This document shows, in pieces, positions 22,572 to 36,385 of a stretch of 64,000 nucleotides of DNA (position 1 is the stretch's first letter; each line of letters starts with the position of its first letter). A model generated the notes under the pieces. It ran no database searches. It was not told the origin of the DNA and worked only from the letters and a program-made list of their open reading frames with translations. The translations under genes were made by a program, and so were the position numbers. Source of the stretch: Hippasteria phrygiana (lineage: Eukaryota > Echinodermata > Asteroidea > Valvatida > Goniasteridae); the NCBI GenBank assembly GCA_037893225.1, contig JAZGUH010000718.1, forward strand, positions 1 through 64,000. Direction: 5' to 3'.

Positions 22572-25500
22572 TTTTGACAGGCATGGAACAATAAATAGGA
22601 GGTAATCTGCACACAGATGGTGGCCAGGAAGAAAATAAACATTGCGAGGTTTGAATTTTCTCCACAAGTGTTAACTCTAAGAAGCCGCCGATAATTGCAA
22701 CATGTAGCGCCAGATCTAAGCTATCCATACATGTCAACATTACTGAATTTGGTTGATATTTCATGCAATTATGAATGAGTAAAGCAAGTCCATACCCCAG
22801 GGAATTTGACAGGCATGGAGCAATAAATAAAAGGTAATCTGCACACAGATGGTGGCCGGGAAGAAAATAAACATTGCGAGGTTTGAATTTTCTCCACAAG
22901 TGTTAACTCTAAGAAGCCGCCGATAATTGCAACATGTAGCGCCAGATCTAAGCTATCCATACATGTCAACATTACTGAATTTGGTTGATATTTCATGCAA
23001 TTATGAATGAGTAAAGCAAGTCCATACCCCAGGGAATTTGACATGCATGGAGCAATAAATAGACGGTAACATGTACACAGATGTTGGCCGGAAAGAAAAT
23101 AAACATTGCGAGGTTTGAATTTTCTCCACAAGTGTTAACTCTAAGAAGCCGCCGATAATTGCAACATGTAGCGCCAGATCTAAGCTATCCATACATGTCA
23201 AAATTACTGAATTTGGTTGATATTTCATGCAATTATGAATGAGTAAAGCAAGTCCATACCCCAGGGAATTTGACAGGCACGGAGCAATAAATAGAAGGTA
23301 ATATGCACACAGATGGTGGCCGGGAAGAAAATAAACATTGCGAGGTTTGAATTTTCTCCACAAGTTTTAACTCTAAGAAGCCGCCGATAATTGCAACATG
23401 TAGCGCCAGATCTAAGCTATCCATACATGTCAAAATTACTGAATTTGGTTGATATTTCATGCAATTATGAATGAGTAAAGCAAGTCATACCCCAGGGAAT
23501 TTGACAGGCATGGGGCAATAAATAGAAGGTAATATGCACACAGATGTTGGCCGGAAAGAAAATAAACATTGCGAGGTTTGAATTTTCTCCACAAGTTTTA
23601 ACTCTAAGAAGCCGCCGATAATTGCAACATGTAGCGCCAGATCTAAGCTATCCATACATGTCAAAATTACTGAATTTGGTTGATATTTCATGCAATTATG
23701 AATGAGTAAAGCAAGTCCATACCCCAGGGATTTTGACAGGCATGGAGCAATAAATAGGAGGTAATCTGCACACAGATAGTGGCCAGGAAGAAAATAAACA
23801 TTGCGAGGTTTGAATTTTCTCCACAAGTGTTAACTCTAAGAAGCCGCCGATAATTGCAACATGTAGCGGCAGATCTAAGCTATCCATACATGTCAACATT
23901 ACTGAATTTGGTTGATATTTCATGCAATTATGAATGAGTAAAGCAAGTCCATACCCCAGGGAATTTGACATGCATGGAGCAATAAATAGACGGTAACATG
24001 TACACAGATGTTGGCCGGAAAGAAAATAAACATTGCGAGGTTTGAATTTTCTCCACAAGTGTTAACTCTAAGAAGCCGCCGATAATTGCAACATGTAGCG
24101 CCAGATCTAAGCTATCCATACATGTCAAAATTACTGAATTTGGTTGATATTTCATGCAATTATGAATGAGTAAAGCAAGTCATACCCTAGGGAATTTGAC
24201 AGGCATGGAGCAATAAATAGAAGGTAATATGCACACAGATGTTGGCCGGAAAGAAAATAAACATTGCGAGGTTTGAATTTTCTCCACAAGTTTTAACTCT
24301 AAGAAGCCGCCGATAATTGCAACATGTAGCGCCAGATCTAAGCTATCCATACATGTCAAAATTACTGAATTTGGTTGATATTTCATGCAATTATGAATGA
24401 GTAAAGCAAGTCCATACCCCAGGGATTTTGACAGGCATGGAGCAATAAATAGGAGGTAATCTGCACACAGATGGTGGCCAGGAAGAAAATAAACATTGCG
24501 AGGTTTGAATTTTCTCCACAAGTGTTAACTCTAAGAAGCCGCCGATAATTGCAACATGTAGCGCCAGATCTAAGCTATCCATACATGTCAACATTACTGA
24601 ATTTGGTTGATATTTCATGCAATTATGAATGAGTAAAGCAAGTCCATACCCCAGGGAATTTGACATGCATGGAGCAATAAATAAAAGGTAATCTGCACAC
24701 AGATGGTGGCCGGGAAGAAAATAAACATTGCGAGGTTTGAATTTTCTCCACAAGTGTTAACTCTAAGAAGCCGCCGATAATTGCAACATGTAGCGCCAGA
24801 TCTAAGCTATCCATACATGTCAAAATTACTGAATTTGGTTGATATTTCATGCAATTATGAATGAGTAAAGCAAGTCCATACCCCAGGGATTTTGACAGGC
24901 ATGGAGCAATAAATAGGAGGTAATCTGCACACAGATGGTGGCCAGGAAGAAAATAAACATTGCGAGGTTTGAATTTTCTCCACAAGTGTTAACTCTAAGA
25001 AGCCGCCGATAATTGCAACATGTAGCGCCAGATCTAAGCTATCCATACATGTCAACATTACTGAATTTGGTTGATATTTCATGCAATTATGAATGAGTAA
25101 AGCAAGTCCATACCCCAGGGAATTTGACAGGCATGGAGCAATAAATAAAAGGTAATCTGCACACAGATGGTGGCCGGGAAGAAAATAAACATTGCGAGGT
25201 TTGAATTTTCTCCACAAGTGTTAACTCTAAGAAGCCGCCGATAATTGCAACATGTAGCGCCAGATCTAAGCTATCCATACATGTCAAAATTACTGAATTT
25301 GGTTGATATTTCATGCAATTATGAATGAGTAAAGCAAGTCCATACCCCAGGGAATTTGACATGCATGGAGCAATAAATAGACGGTAACATGTACACAGAT
25401 GTTGGCCGTAAAGAAAATAAACATTGCGAGGTTTGAATTTTCTCCACAAGTGTTAACTCTAAGAAGCCGCCGATAATTGCAACATGTAGCGCCAGATCTA

Positions 25501-27005
25501 AGCTATCAATACATGTCAAAATTACTGAATTTGGTTGATATTTCATGCAATTATGAATGAGTAAAGCAAGTCCATACCCCAGGGAATTTGACAGGCATGG
25601 AGCAATAAATAAAAGGTAATCTGCACACAGATGGTGGCCGGGAAGAAAATAAACATTGCGAGGTTTGAATTTTCTCCACAAGTGTTAACTCTAAGAAGCC
25701 GCCGATAATTGCAACATGTAGCGCCAGATCTAAGCTATCCATACATGTCAAAATTACTGAATTTGGTTGATATTTCATGCAATTATGAATGAGTAAAGCA
25801 AGTCATACCCTAGGGAATTTGACAGGCATGGAGCAATAAATAGAAGGTAATATGCACACAGATGTTGGCCGGAAAGAAAATAAACATTGCGAGGTTTGAA
25901 TTTTCTCCACAAGTTTTAACTCTAAGAAGCCGCCGATAATTGCAACATGTAGCGCCAGATCTAAGCTATCCATACATGTCAAAATTACTGAATTTGGTTG
26001 ATATTTCATGCAATTATGAATGAGTAAAGCAAGTCCATACCCCAGGGATTTTGACAGGCATGGAACAATAAATAGGAGGTAATCTGCACACAGATGGTGG
26101 CCAGGAAGAAAATAAACATTGCGAGGTTTGAATTTTCTCCACAAGTGTTAACTCTAAGAAGCCGCCGATAATTGCAACATGTAGCGCCAGATCTAAGCTA
26201 TCCATACATGTCAACATTACTGAATTTGGTTGATATTTCATGCAATTATGAATGAGTAAAGCAAGTCCATACCCCAGGGAATTTGACAGGCATGGAGCAA
26301 TAAATAAAAGGTAATCTGCACACAGATGGTGGCCGGGTAGAAAATAAACATTGCGAGGTTTGAATTTTCTCCACAAGTGTTAACTCTAAGAAGCCGCCGA
26401 TAATTGCAACATGTAGCGCCAGATCTAAGCTATCCATACATGTCAACATTACTGAATTTGGTTGATATTTCATGCAATTATGAATGAGTAAAGCAAGTCC
26501 ATACCCCAGGGAATTTGACATGCATAGAGTAATAAATAGACGGTAACATGGACACAGATGGTGGCCGGAAAGAAAATAAACATTGCGAGGTTTGAATTTT
26601 CTCCACAAGTTTTAACTCTAAGAAGCCGCCGATAATTGCAACATGTAGCGCCAGATCTAAGCTATCCATACATGTCAAAATTACTGAATTTGGTTGATAT
26701 TTCATGCAATTATGAATGAGTAAAGCAAGTCCATACCCCAGGGAATTTGACATGCATGGAGCAATAAATAGACGGTAACATGTACACAGATGTTGGCCGG
26801 AAAGAAAATAAACATTGCGAGGTTTGAATTTTCTCCACAAGTGTTAACTCTAAGAAGCCGCCGATAATTGCAACATGTAGCGCCAGATCTAAGCTATCCA
26901 TACATGTCAAAATTACTGAATTTGGTTGATATTTCATGCAATTATGAATGAGTAAAGCAAGTCCATACCCCAGGGAATTTGACAGGCATGGAGCAATAAA
27001 TAGAA
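21674..27005. repeat. 23-mer segmental duplication (5,332 bp), copy 1
   Basis: This block is followed directly by a copy at 27,006, and similarity runs on to 27,423/32,755. Shared rare states at exactly 5,332 bp include 23,280/28,612 (gcacgg), 25,409/30,741 (ccgtaaag), 25,508/30,840 (ctatcaat), 26,338/31,670 (ccgggtag) and 26,530/31,862 (gagtaata). I saw two differences: a private g at 23,869 (gcggcag) in copy 1, and t at 24,666 against g at 29,998. The left limit is 21,673 (c) against 27,005 (a). Confidence 0.88.
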
Positions 27006-30000
27006 GGTAATATGCACACAGATGGTGGCCGGGAAGAAAATAAACATTGCGAGGTTTGAATTTTCTCCACAAGTTTTAACTCTAAGAAGCCGCCGATAAT
27101 TGCAACATGTAGCGCCAGATCTAAGCTATCCATACATGTCAAAATTACTGAATTTGGTTGATATTTCATGCAATTATGAATGAGTAAAGCAAGTCATACC
27201 CCAGGGAATTTGACAGGCATGGGGCAATAAATAGAAGGTAATATGCACACAGATGTTGGCCGGAAAGAAAATAAACATTGCGAGGTTTGAATTTTCTCCA
27301 CAAGTTTTAACTCTAAGAAGCCGCCGATAATTGCAACATGTAGCGCCAGATCTAAGCTATCCATACATGTCAAAATTACTGAATTTGGTTGATATTTCAT
27401 GCAATTATGAATGAGTAAAGCAAGTCCATACCCCAGGGATTTTGACAGGCATGGAGCAATAAATAGGAGGTAATCTGCACACAGATAGTGGCCAGGAAGA
27501 AAATAAACATTGCGAGGTTTGAATTTTCTCCACAAGTGTTAACTCTAAGAAGCCGCCGATAATTGCAACATGTAGCGCCAGATCTAAGCTATCCATACAT
27601 GTCAACATTACTGAATTTGGTTGATATTTCATGCAATTATGAATGAGTAAAGCAAGTCCATACCCCAGGGAATTTGACAGGCATGGAGCAATAAATAAAA
27701 GGTAATCTGCACACAGATGGTGGCCAGGAAGAAAATAAACATTGCGAGGTTTGAATTTTCTCCACAAGTGTTAACTCTAAGAAGCCGCCGATAATTGCAA
27801 CATGTAGCGCCAGATCTAAGCTATCCATACATGTCAAAATTACTGAATTTGGTTGATATTTCATGCAATTATGAATGAGTAAAGCAAGTCCATACCCCAG
27901 GGATTTTGACAGGCATGGAACAATAAATAGGAGGTAATCTGCACACAGATGGTGGCCAGGAAGAAAATAAACATTGCGAGGTTTGAATTTTCTCCACAAG
28001 TGTTAACTCTAAGAAGCCGCCGATAATTGCAACATGTAGCGCCAGATCTAAGCTATCCATACATGTCAACATTACTGAATTTGGTTGATATTTCATGCAA
28101 TTATGAATGAGTAAAGCAAGTCCATACCCCAGGGAATTTGACAGGCATGGAGCAATAAATAAAAGGTAATCTGCACACAGATGGTGGCCGGGAAGAAAAT
28201 AAACATTGCGAGGTTTGAATTTTCTCCACAAGTGTTAACTCTAAGAAGCCGCCGATAATTGCAACATGTAGCGCCAGATCTAAGCTATCCATACATGTCA
28301 ACATTACTGAATTTGGTTGATATTTCATGCAATTATGAATGAGTAAAGCAAGTCCATACCCCAGGGAATTTGACATGCATGGAGCAATAAATAGACGGTA
28401 ACATGTACACAGATGTTGGCCGGAAAGAAAATAAACATTGCGAGGTTTGAATTTTCTCCACAAGTGTTAACTCTAAGAAGCCGCCGATAATTGCAACATG
28501 TAGCGCCAGATCTAAGCTATCCATACATGTCAAAATTACTGAATTTGGTTGATATTTCATGCAATTATGAATGAGTAAAGCAAGTCCATACCCCAGGGAA
28601 TTTGACAGGCACGGAGCAATAAATAGAAGGTAATATGCACACAGATGGTGGCCGGGAAGAAAATAAACATTGCGAGGTTTGAATTTTCTCCACAAGTTTT
28701 AACTCTAAGAAGCCGCCGATAATTGCAACATGTAGCGCCAGATCTAAGCTATCCATACATGTCAAAATTACTGAATTTGGTTGATATTTCATGCAATTAT
28801 GAATGAGTAAAGCAAGTCATACCCCAGGGAATTTGACAGGCATGGGGCAATAAATAGAAGGTAATATGCACACAGATGTTGGCCGGAAAGAAAATAAACA
28901 TTGCGAGGTTTGAATTTTCTCCACAAGTTTTAACTCTAAGAAGCCGCCGATAATTGCAACATGTAGCGCCAGATCTAAGCTATCCATACATGTCAAAATT
29001 ACTGAATTTGGTTGATATTTCATGCAATTATGAATGAGTAAAGCAAGTCCATACCCCAGGGATTTTGACAGGCATGGAGCAATAAATAGGAGGTAATCTG
29101 CACACAGATAGTGGCCAGGAAGAAAATAAACATTGCGAGGTTTGAATTTTCTCCACAAGTGTTAACTCTAAGAAGCCGCCGATAATTGCAACATGTAGCG
29201 CCAGATCTAAGCTATCCATACATGTCAACATTACTGAATTTGGTTGATATTTCATGCAATTATGAATGAGTAAAGCAAGTCCATACCCCAGGGAATTTGA
29301 CATGCATGGAGCAATAAATAGACGGTAACATGTACACAGATGTTGGCCGGAAAGAAAATAAACATTGCGAGGTTTGAATTTTCTCCACAAGTGTTAACTC
29401 TAAGAAGCCGCCGATAATTGCAACATGTAGCGCCAGATCTAAGCTATCCATACATGTCAAAATTACTGAATTTGGTTGATATTTCATGCAATTATGAATG
29501 AGTAAAGCAAGTCATACCCTAGGGAATTTGACAGGCATGGAGCAATAAATAGAAGGTAATATGCACACAGATGTTGGCCGGAAAGAAAATAAACATTGCG
29601 AGGTTTGAATTTTCTCCACAAGTTTTAACTCTAAGAAGCCGCCGATAATTGCAACATGTAGCGCCAGATCTAAGCTATCCATACATGTCAAAATTACTGA
29701 ATTTGGTTGATATTTCATGCAATTATGAATGAGTAAAGCAAGTCCATACCCCAGGGATTTTGACAGGCATGGAGCAATAAATAGGAGGTAATCTGCACAC
29801 AGATGGTGGCCAGGAAGAAAATAAACATTGCGAGGTTTGAATTTTCTCCACAAGTGTTAACTCTAAGAAGCCGCCGATAATTGCAACATGTAGCGCCAGA
29901 TCTAAGCTATCCATACATGTCAACATTACTGAATTTGGTTGATATTTCATGCAATTATGAATGAGTAAAGCAAGTCCATACCCCAGGGAATTTGACAGGC

Positions 30001-32337
30001 ATGGAGCAATAAATAAAAGGTAATCTGCACACAGATGGTGGCCGGGAAGAAAATAAACATTGCGAGGTTTGAATTTTCTCCACAAGTGTTAACTCTAAGA
30101 AGCCGCCGATAATTGCAACATGTAGCGCCAGATCTAAGCTATCCATACATGTCAAAATTACTGAATTTGGTTGATATTTCATGCAATTATGAATGAGTAA
30201 AGCAAGTCCATACCCCAGGGATTTTGACAGGCATGGAGCAATAAATAGGAGGTAATCTGCACACAGATGGTGGCCAGGAAGAAAATAAACATTGCGAGGT
30301 TTGAATTTTCTCCACAAGTGTTAACTCTAAGAAGCCGCCGATAATTGCAACATGTAGCGCCAGATCTAAGCTATCCATACATGTCAACATTACTGAATTT
30401 GGTTGATATTTCATGCAATTATGAATGAGTAAAGCAAGTCCATACCCCAGGGAATTTGACAGGCATGGAGCAATAAATAAAAGGTAATCTGCACACAGAT
30501 GGTGGCCGGGAAGAAAATAAACATTGCGAGGTTTGAATTTTCTCCACAAGTGTTAACTCTAAGAAGCCGCCGATAATTGCAACATGTAGCGCCAGATCTA
30601 AGCTATCCATACATGTCAAAATTACTGAATTTGGTTGATATTTCATGCAATTATGAATGAGTAAAGCAAGTCCATACCCCAGGGAATTTGACATGCATGG
30701 AGCAATAAATAGACGGTAACATGTACACAGATGTTGGCCGTAAAGAAAATAAACATTGCGAGGTTTGAATTTTCTCCACAAGTGTTAACTCTAAGAAGCC
30801 GCCGATAATTGCAACATGTAGCGCCAGATCTAAGCTATCAATACATGTCAAAATTACTGAATTTGGTTGATATTTCATGCAATTATGAATGAGTAAAGCA
30901 AGTCCATACCCCAGGGAATTTGACAGGCATGGAGCAATAAATAAAAGGTAATCTGCACACAGATGGTGGCCGGGAAGAAAATAAACATTGCGAGGTTTGA
31001 ATTTTCTCCACAAGTGTTAACTCTAAGAAGCCGCCGATAATTGCAACATGTAGCGCCAGATCTAAGCTATCCATACATGTCAAAATTACTGAATTTGGTT
31101 GATATTTCATGCAATTATGAATGAGTAAAGCAAGTCATACCCTAGGGAATTTGACAGGCATGGAGCAATAAATAGAAGGTAATATGCACACAGATGTTGG
31201 CCGGAAAGAAAATAAACATTGCGAGGTTTGAATTTTCTCCACAAGTTTTAACTCTAAGAAGCCGCCGATAATTGCAACATGTAGCGCCAGATCTAAGCTA
31301 TCCATACATGTCAAAATTACTGAATTTGGTTGATATTTCATGCAATTATGAATGAGTAAAGCAAGTCCATACCCCAGGGATTTTGACAGGCATGGAACAA
31401 TAAATAGGAGGTAATCTGCACACAGATGGTGGCCAGGAAGAAAATAAACATTGCGAGGTTTGAATTTTCTCCACAAGTGTTAACTCTAAGAAGCCGCCGA
31501 TAATTGCAACATGTAGCGCCAGATCTAAGCTATCCATACATGTCAACATTACTGAATTTGGTTGATATTTCATGCAATTATGAATGAGTAAAGCAAGTCC
31601 ATACCCCAGGGAATTTGACAGGCATGGAGCAATAAATAAAAGGTAATCTGCACACAGATGGTGGCCGGGTAGAAAATAAACATTGCGAGGTTTGAATTTT
31701 CTCCACAAGTGTTAACTCTAAGAAGCCGCCGATAATTGCAACATGTAGCGCCAGATCTAAGCTATCCATACATGTCAACATTACTGAATTTGGTTGATAT
31801 TTCATGCAATTATGAATGAGTAAAGCAAGTCCATACCCCAGGGAATTTGACATGCATAGAGTAATAAATAGACGGTAACATGGACACAGATGGTGGCCGG
31901 AAAGAAAATAAACATTGCGAGGTTTGAATTTTCTCCACAAGTTTTAACTCTAAGAAGCCGCCGATAATTGCAACATGTAGCGCCAGATCTAAGCTATCCA
32001 TACATGTCAAAATTACTGAATTTGGTTGATATTTCATGCAATTATGAATGAGTAAAGCAAGTCCATACCCCAGGGAATTTGACATGCATGGAGCAATAAA
32101 TAGACGGTAACATGTACACAGATGTTGGCCGGAAAGAAAATAAACATTGCGAGGTTTGAATTTTCTCCACAAGTGTTAACTCTAAGAAGCCGCCGATAAT
32201 TGCAACATGTAGCGCCAGATCTAAGCTATCCATACATGTCAAAATTACTGAATTTGGTTGATATTTCATGCAATTATGAATGAGTAAAGCAAGTCCATAC
32301 CCCAGGGAATTTGACAGGCATGGAGCAATAAATAGAA
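27006..32337. repeat. 23-mer segmental duplication (5,332 bp), copy 2
   Basis: Copy of 21,674-27,005 with all the rare markers conserved. Its right part (30,591-32,676) was copied again to 32,908-34,993. The very low number of differences in more than 5 kb indicates recent duplication or strong homogenisation. Confidence 0.88.
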
Positions 32338-32676
32338 GGTAATATGCACACAGATGGTGGCCGGGAAGAAAATAAACATTGCGAGGTTTGAATTTTCTCC
32401 ACAAGTTTTAACTCTAAGAAGCCGCCGATAATTGCAACATGTAGCGCCAGATCTAAGCTATCCATACATGTCAAAATTACTGAATTTGGTTGATATTTCA
32501 TGCAATTATGAATGAGTAAAGCAAGTCATACCCCAGGGAATTTGACAGGCATGGGGCAATAAATAGAAGGTAATATGCACACAGATGTTGGCCGGAAAGA
32601 AAATAAACATTGCGAGGTTTGAATTTTCTCCACAAGTTTTAACTCTAAGAAGCCGCCGATAATTGCAACATGTAGC
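30591..32676. repeat. 10-mer-offset (2,317-bp) duplication, copy 1
   Basis: Nine monomers (D with ccgtaaag, A, B, C with ggaac, Ac with gggtag, F with gagtaat, D, G, E) recur at 32,908-34,993. Markers shared at 2,317 bp are 30,741/33,058, 30,840/33,157, 31,397/33,714, 31,670/33,987 and 31,862/34,179. The tenth monomer, 32,677-32,907, is a chimera at the joint. Confidence 0.88.
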
Positions 32677-32907
32677 GCCAGATCTAAGCTATCCATACAT
32701 GTCAAAATTACTGAATTTGGTTGATATTTCATGCAATTATGAATGAGTAAAGCAAGTCATACCCCAGGGAATTTGACAGGCATGGAGCAATAAATAAAAG
32801 GTAATCTGCACACAGATGGTGGCCGGGAAGAAAATAAACATTGCGAGGTTTGAATTTTCTCCACAAGTGTTAACTCTAAGAAGCCGCCGATAATTGCAAC
32901 ATGTAGC
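32677..32907 (+). repeat. Chimeric E/A junction monomer (231 bp)
   Basis: The first part has the one-base deletion and ccccaggg of type E. From about register 108 onward it is type A (ggagcaata, aaaagg, taatctgc, ggtggccggg, agtgtt). It sits exactly at the joint of the 2,317-bp duplication and follows a complete E monomer. This is the expected product of an unequal exchange inside the variable window. Confidence 0.85.
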
Positions 32908-34993
32908 GCCAGATCTAAGCTATCCATACATGTCAAAATTACTGAATTTGGTTGATATTTCATGCAATTATGAATGAGTAAAGCAAGTCCATACCCCAGG
33001 GAATTTGACATGCATGGAGCAATAAATAGACGGTAACATGTACACAGATGTTGGCCGTAAAGAAAATAAACATTGCGAGGTTTGAATTTTCTCCACAAGT
33101 GTTAACTCTAAGAAGCCGCCGATAATTGCAACATGTAGCGCCAGATCTAAGCTATCAATACATGTCAAAATTACTGAATTTGGTTGATATTTCATGCAAT
33201 TATGAATGAGTAAAGCAAGTCCATACCCCAGGGAATTTGACAGGCATGGAGCAATAAATAAAAGGTAATCTGCACACAGATGGTGGCCGGGAAGAAAATA
33301 AACATTGCGAGGTTTGAATTTTCTCCACAAGTGTTAACTCTAAGAAGCCGCCGATAATTGCAACATGTAGCGCCAGATCTAAGCTATCCATACATGTCAA
33401 AATTACTGAATTTGGTTGATATTTCATGCAATTATGAATGAGTAAAGCAAGTCATACCCTAGGGAATTTGACAGGCATGGAGCAATAAATAGAAGGTAAT
33501 ATGCACACAGATGTTGGCCGGAAAGAAAATAAACATTGCGAGGTTTGAATTTTCTCCACAAGTTTTAACTCTAAGAAGCCGCCGATAATTGCAACATGTA
33601 GCGCCAGATCTAAGCTATCCATACATGTCAAAATTACTGAATTTGGTTGATATTTCATGCAATTATGAATGAGTAAAGCAAGTCCATACCCCAGGGATTT
33701 TGACAGGCATGGAACAATAAATAGGAGGTAATCTGCACACAGATGGTGGCCAGGAAGAAAATAAACATTGCGAGGTTTGAATTTTCTCCACAAGTGTTAA
33801 CTCTAAGAAGCCGCCGATAATTGCAACATGTAGCGCCAGATCTAAGCTATCCATACATGTCAACATTACTGAATTTGGTTGATATTTCATGCAATTATGA
33901 ATGAGTAAAGCAAGTCCATACCCCAGGGAATTTGACAGGCATGGAGCAATAAATAAAAGGTAATCTGCACACAGATGGTGGCCGGGTAGAAAATAAACAT
34001 TGCGAGGTTTGAATTTTCTCCACAAGTGTTAACTCTAAGAAGCCGCCGATAATTGCAACATGTAGCGCCAGATCTAAGCTATCCATACATGTCAACATTA
34101 CTGAATTTGGTTGATATTTCATGCAATTATGAATGAGTAAAGCAAGTCCATACCCCAGGGAATTTGACATGCATAGAGTAATAAATAGACGGTAACATGG
34201 ACACAGATGGTGGCCGGAAAGAAAATAAACATTGCGAGGTTTGAATTTTCTCCACAAGTTTTAACTCTAAGAAGCCGCCGATAATTGCAACATGTAGCGC
34301 CAGATCTAAGCTATCCATACATGTCAAAATTACTGAATTTGGTTGATATTTCATGCAATTATGAATGAGTAAAGCAAGTCCATACCCCAGGGAATTTGAC
34401 ATGCATGGAGCAATAAATAGACGGTAACATGTACACAGATGTTGGCCGGAAAGAAAATAAACATTGCGAGGTTTGAATTTTCTCCACAAGTGTTAACTCT
34501 AAGAAGCCGCCGATAATTGCAACATGTAGCGCCAGATCTAAGCTATCCATACATGTCAAAATTACTGAATTTGGTTGATATTTCATGCAATTATGAATGA
34601 GTAAAGCAAGTCCATACCCCAGGGAATTTGACAGGCATGGAGCAATAAATAGAAGGTAATATGCACACAGATGGTGGCCGGGAAGAAAATAAACATTGCG
34701 AGGTTTGAATTTTCTCCACAAGTTTTAACTCTAAGAAGCCGCCGATAATTGCAACATGTAGCGCCAGATCTAAGCTATCCATACATGTCAAAATTACTGA
34801 ATTTGGTTGATATTTCATGCAATTATGAATGAGTAAAGCAAGTCATACCCCAGGGAATTTGACAGGCATGGGGCAATAAATAGAAGGTAATATGCACACA
34901 GATGTTGGCCGGAAAGAAAATAAACATTGCGAGGTTTGAATTTTCTCCACAAGTTTTAACTCTAAGAAGCCGCCGATAATTGCAACATGTAGC
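32908..34993. repeat. 10-mer-offset (2,317-bp) duplication, copy 2
   Basis: Third occurrence of the marker-rich nine-monomer segment also present at 25,259-27,344 and 30,591-32,676. The segment holds five rare states at the same relative positions. It runs on into C' (34,994), matching 27,345 rather than the chimera at 32,677. Confidence 0.87.
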
Positions 34994-36385
34994 GCCAGAT
35001 CTAAGCTATCCATACATGTCAAAATTACTGAATTTGGTTGATATTTCATGCAATTATGAATGAGTAAAGCAAGTCCATACCCCAGGGATTTTGACAGGCA
35101 TGGAGCAATAAATAGGAGGTAATCTGCACACAGATAGTGGCCAGGAAGAAAATAAACATTGCGAGGTTTGAATTTTCTCCACAAGTGTTAACTCTAAGAA
35201 GCCGCCGATAATTGCAACATGTAGCGCCAGATCTAAGCTATCCATACATGTCAACATTACTGAATTTGGTTGATATTTCATGCAATTATGAATGAGTAAA
35301 GCAAGTCCATACCCCAGGGAATTTGACAGGCATGGAGCAATAAATAAAAGGTAATCTGCACACAGATGGTGGCCAGGAAGAAAATAAACATTGCGAGGTT
35401 TGAATTTTCTCCACAAGTGTTAACTCTAAGAAGCCGCCGATAATTGCAACATGTAGCGCCAGATCTAAGCTATCCATACATGTCAAAATTACTGAATTTG
35501 GTTGATATTTCATGCAATTATGAATGAGTAAAGCAAGTCCATACCCCAGGGAATTTGACATGCATGGAGCAATAAATAGACGGTAACATGTACACAGATG
35601 TTGGCCGGAAAGAAAATAAACATTGCGAGGTTTGAATTTTCTCCACAAGTGTTAACTCTAAGAAGCCGCCGATAATTGCAACATGTAGCGCCAGATCTAA
35701 GCTATCCATACATGTCAAAATTACTGAATTTGGTTGATATTTCATGCAATTATGAATGAGTAAAGCAAGTCCATACCCCAGGGAATTTGACAGGCATGGA
35801 GCAATAAATAAAAGGTAATCTGCACACAGATGGTGGCCGGGAAGAAAATAAACATTGCGAGGTTTGAATTTTCTCCACAAGTGTTAACTCTAAGAAGCCG
35901 CCGATAATTGCAACATGTAGCGCCAGATCTAAGCTATCCATACATGTCAACATTACTGAATTTGGTTGATATTTCATGCAATTATGAATGAGTAAAGCAA
36001 GTCCATACCCCAGGGAATTTGACATGCATAGAGCAATAAATAGACGGTAACATGGACACAGATGGTGGCCGGAAAGAAAATAAACATTGCGAGGTTTGAA
36101 TTTTCTCCACAAGTTTTAACTCTAAGAAGCCGCCGATAATTGCAACATGTAGCGCCAGATCTAAGCTATCCATACATGTCAAAATTACTGAATTTGGTTG
36201 ATATTTCATGCAATTATGAATGAGTAAAGCAAGTCCATACCCCAGGGAATTTGACATGCATGGAGCAATAAATAGACGGTAACATGTACACAGATGTTGG
36301 CCGGAAAGAAAATAAACATTGCGAGGTTTGAATTTTCTCCACAAGTGTTAACTCTAAGAAGCCGCCGATAATTGCAACATGTAGC

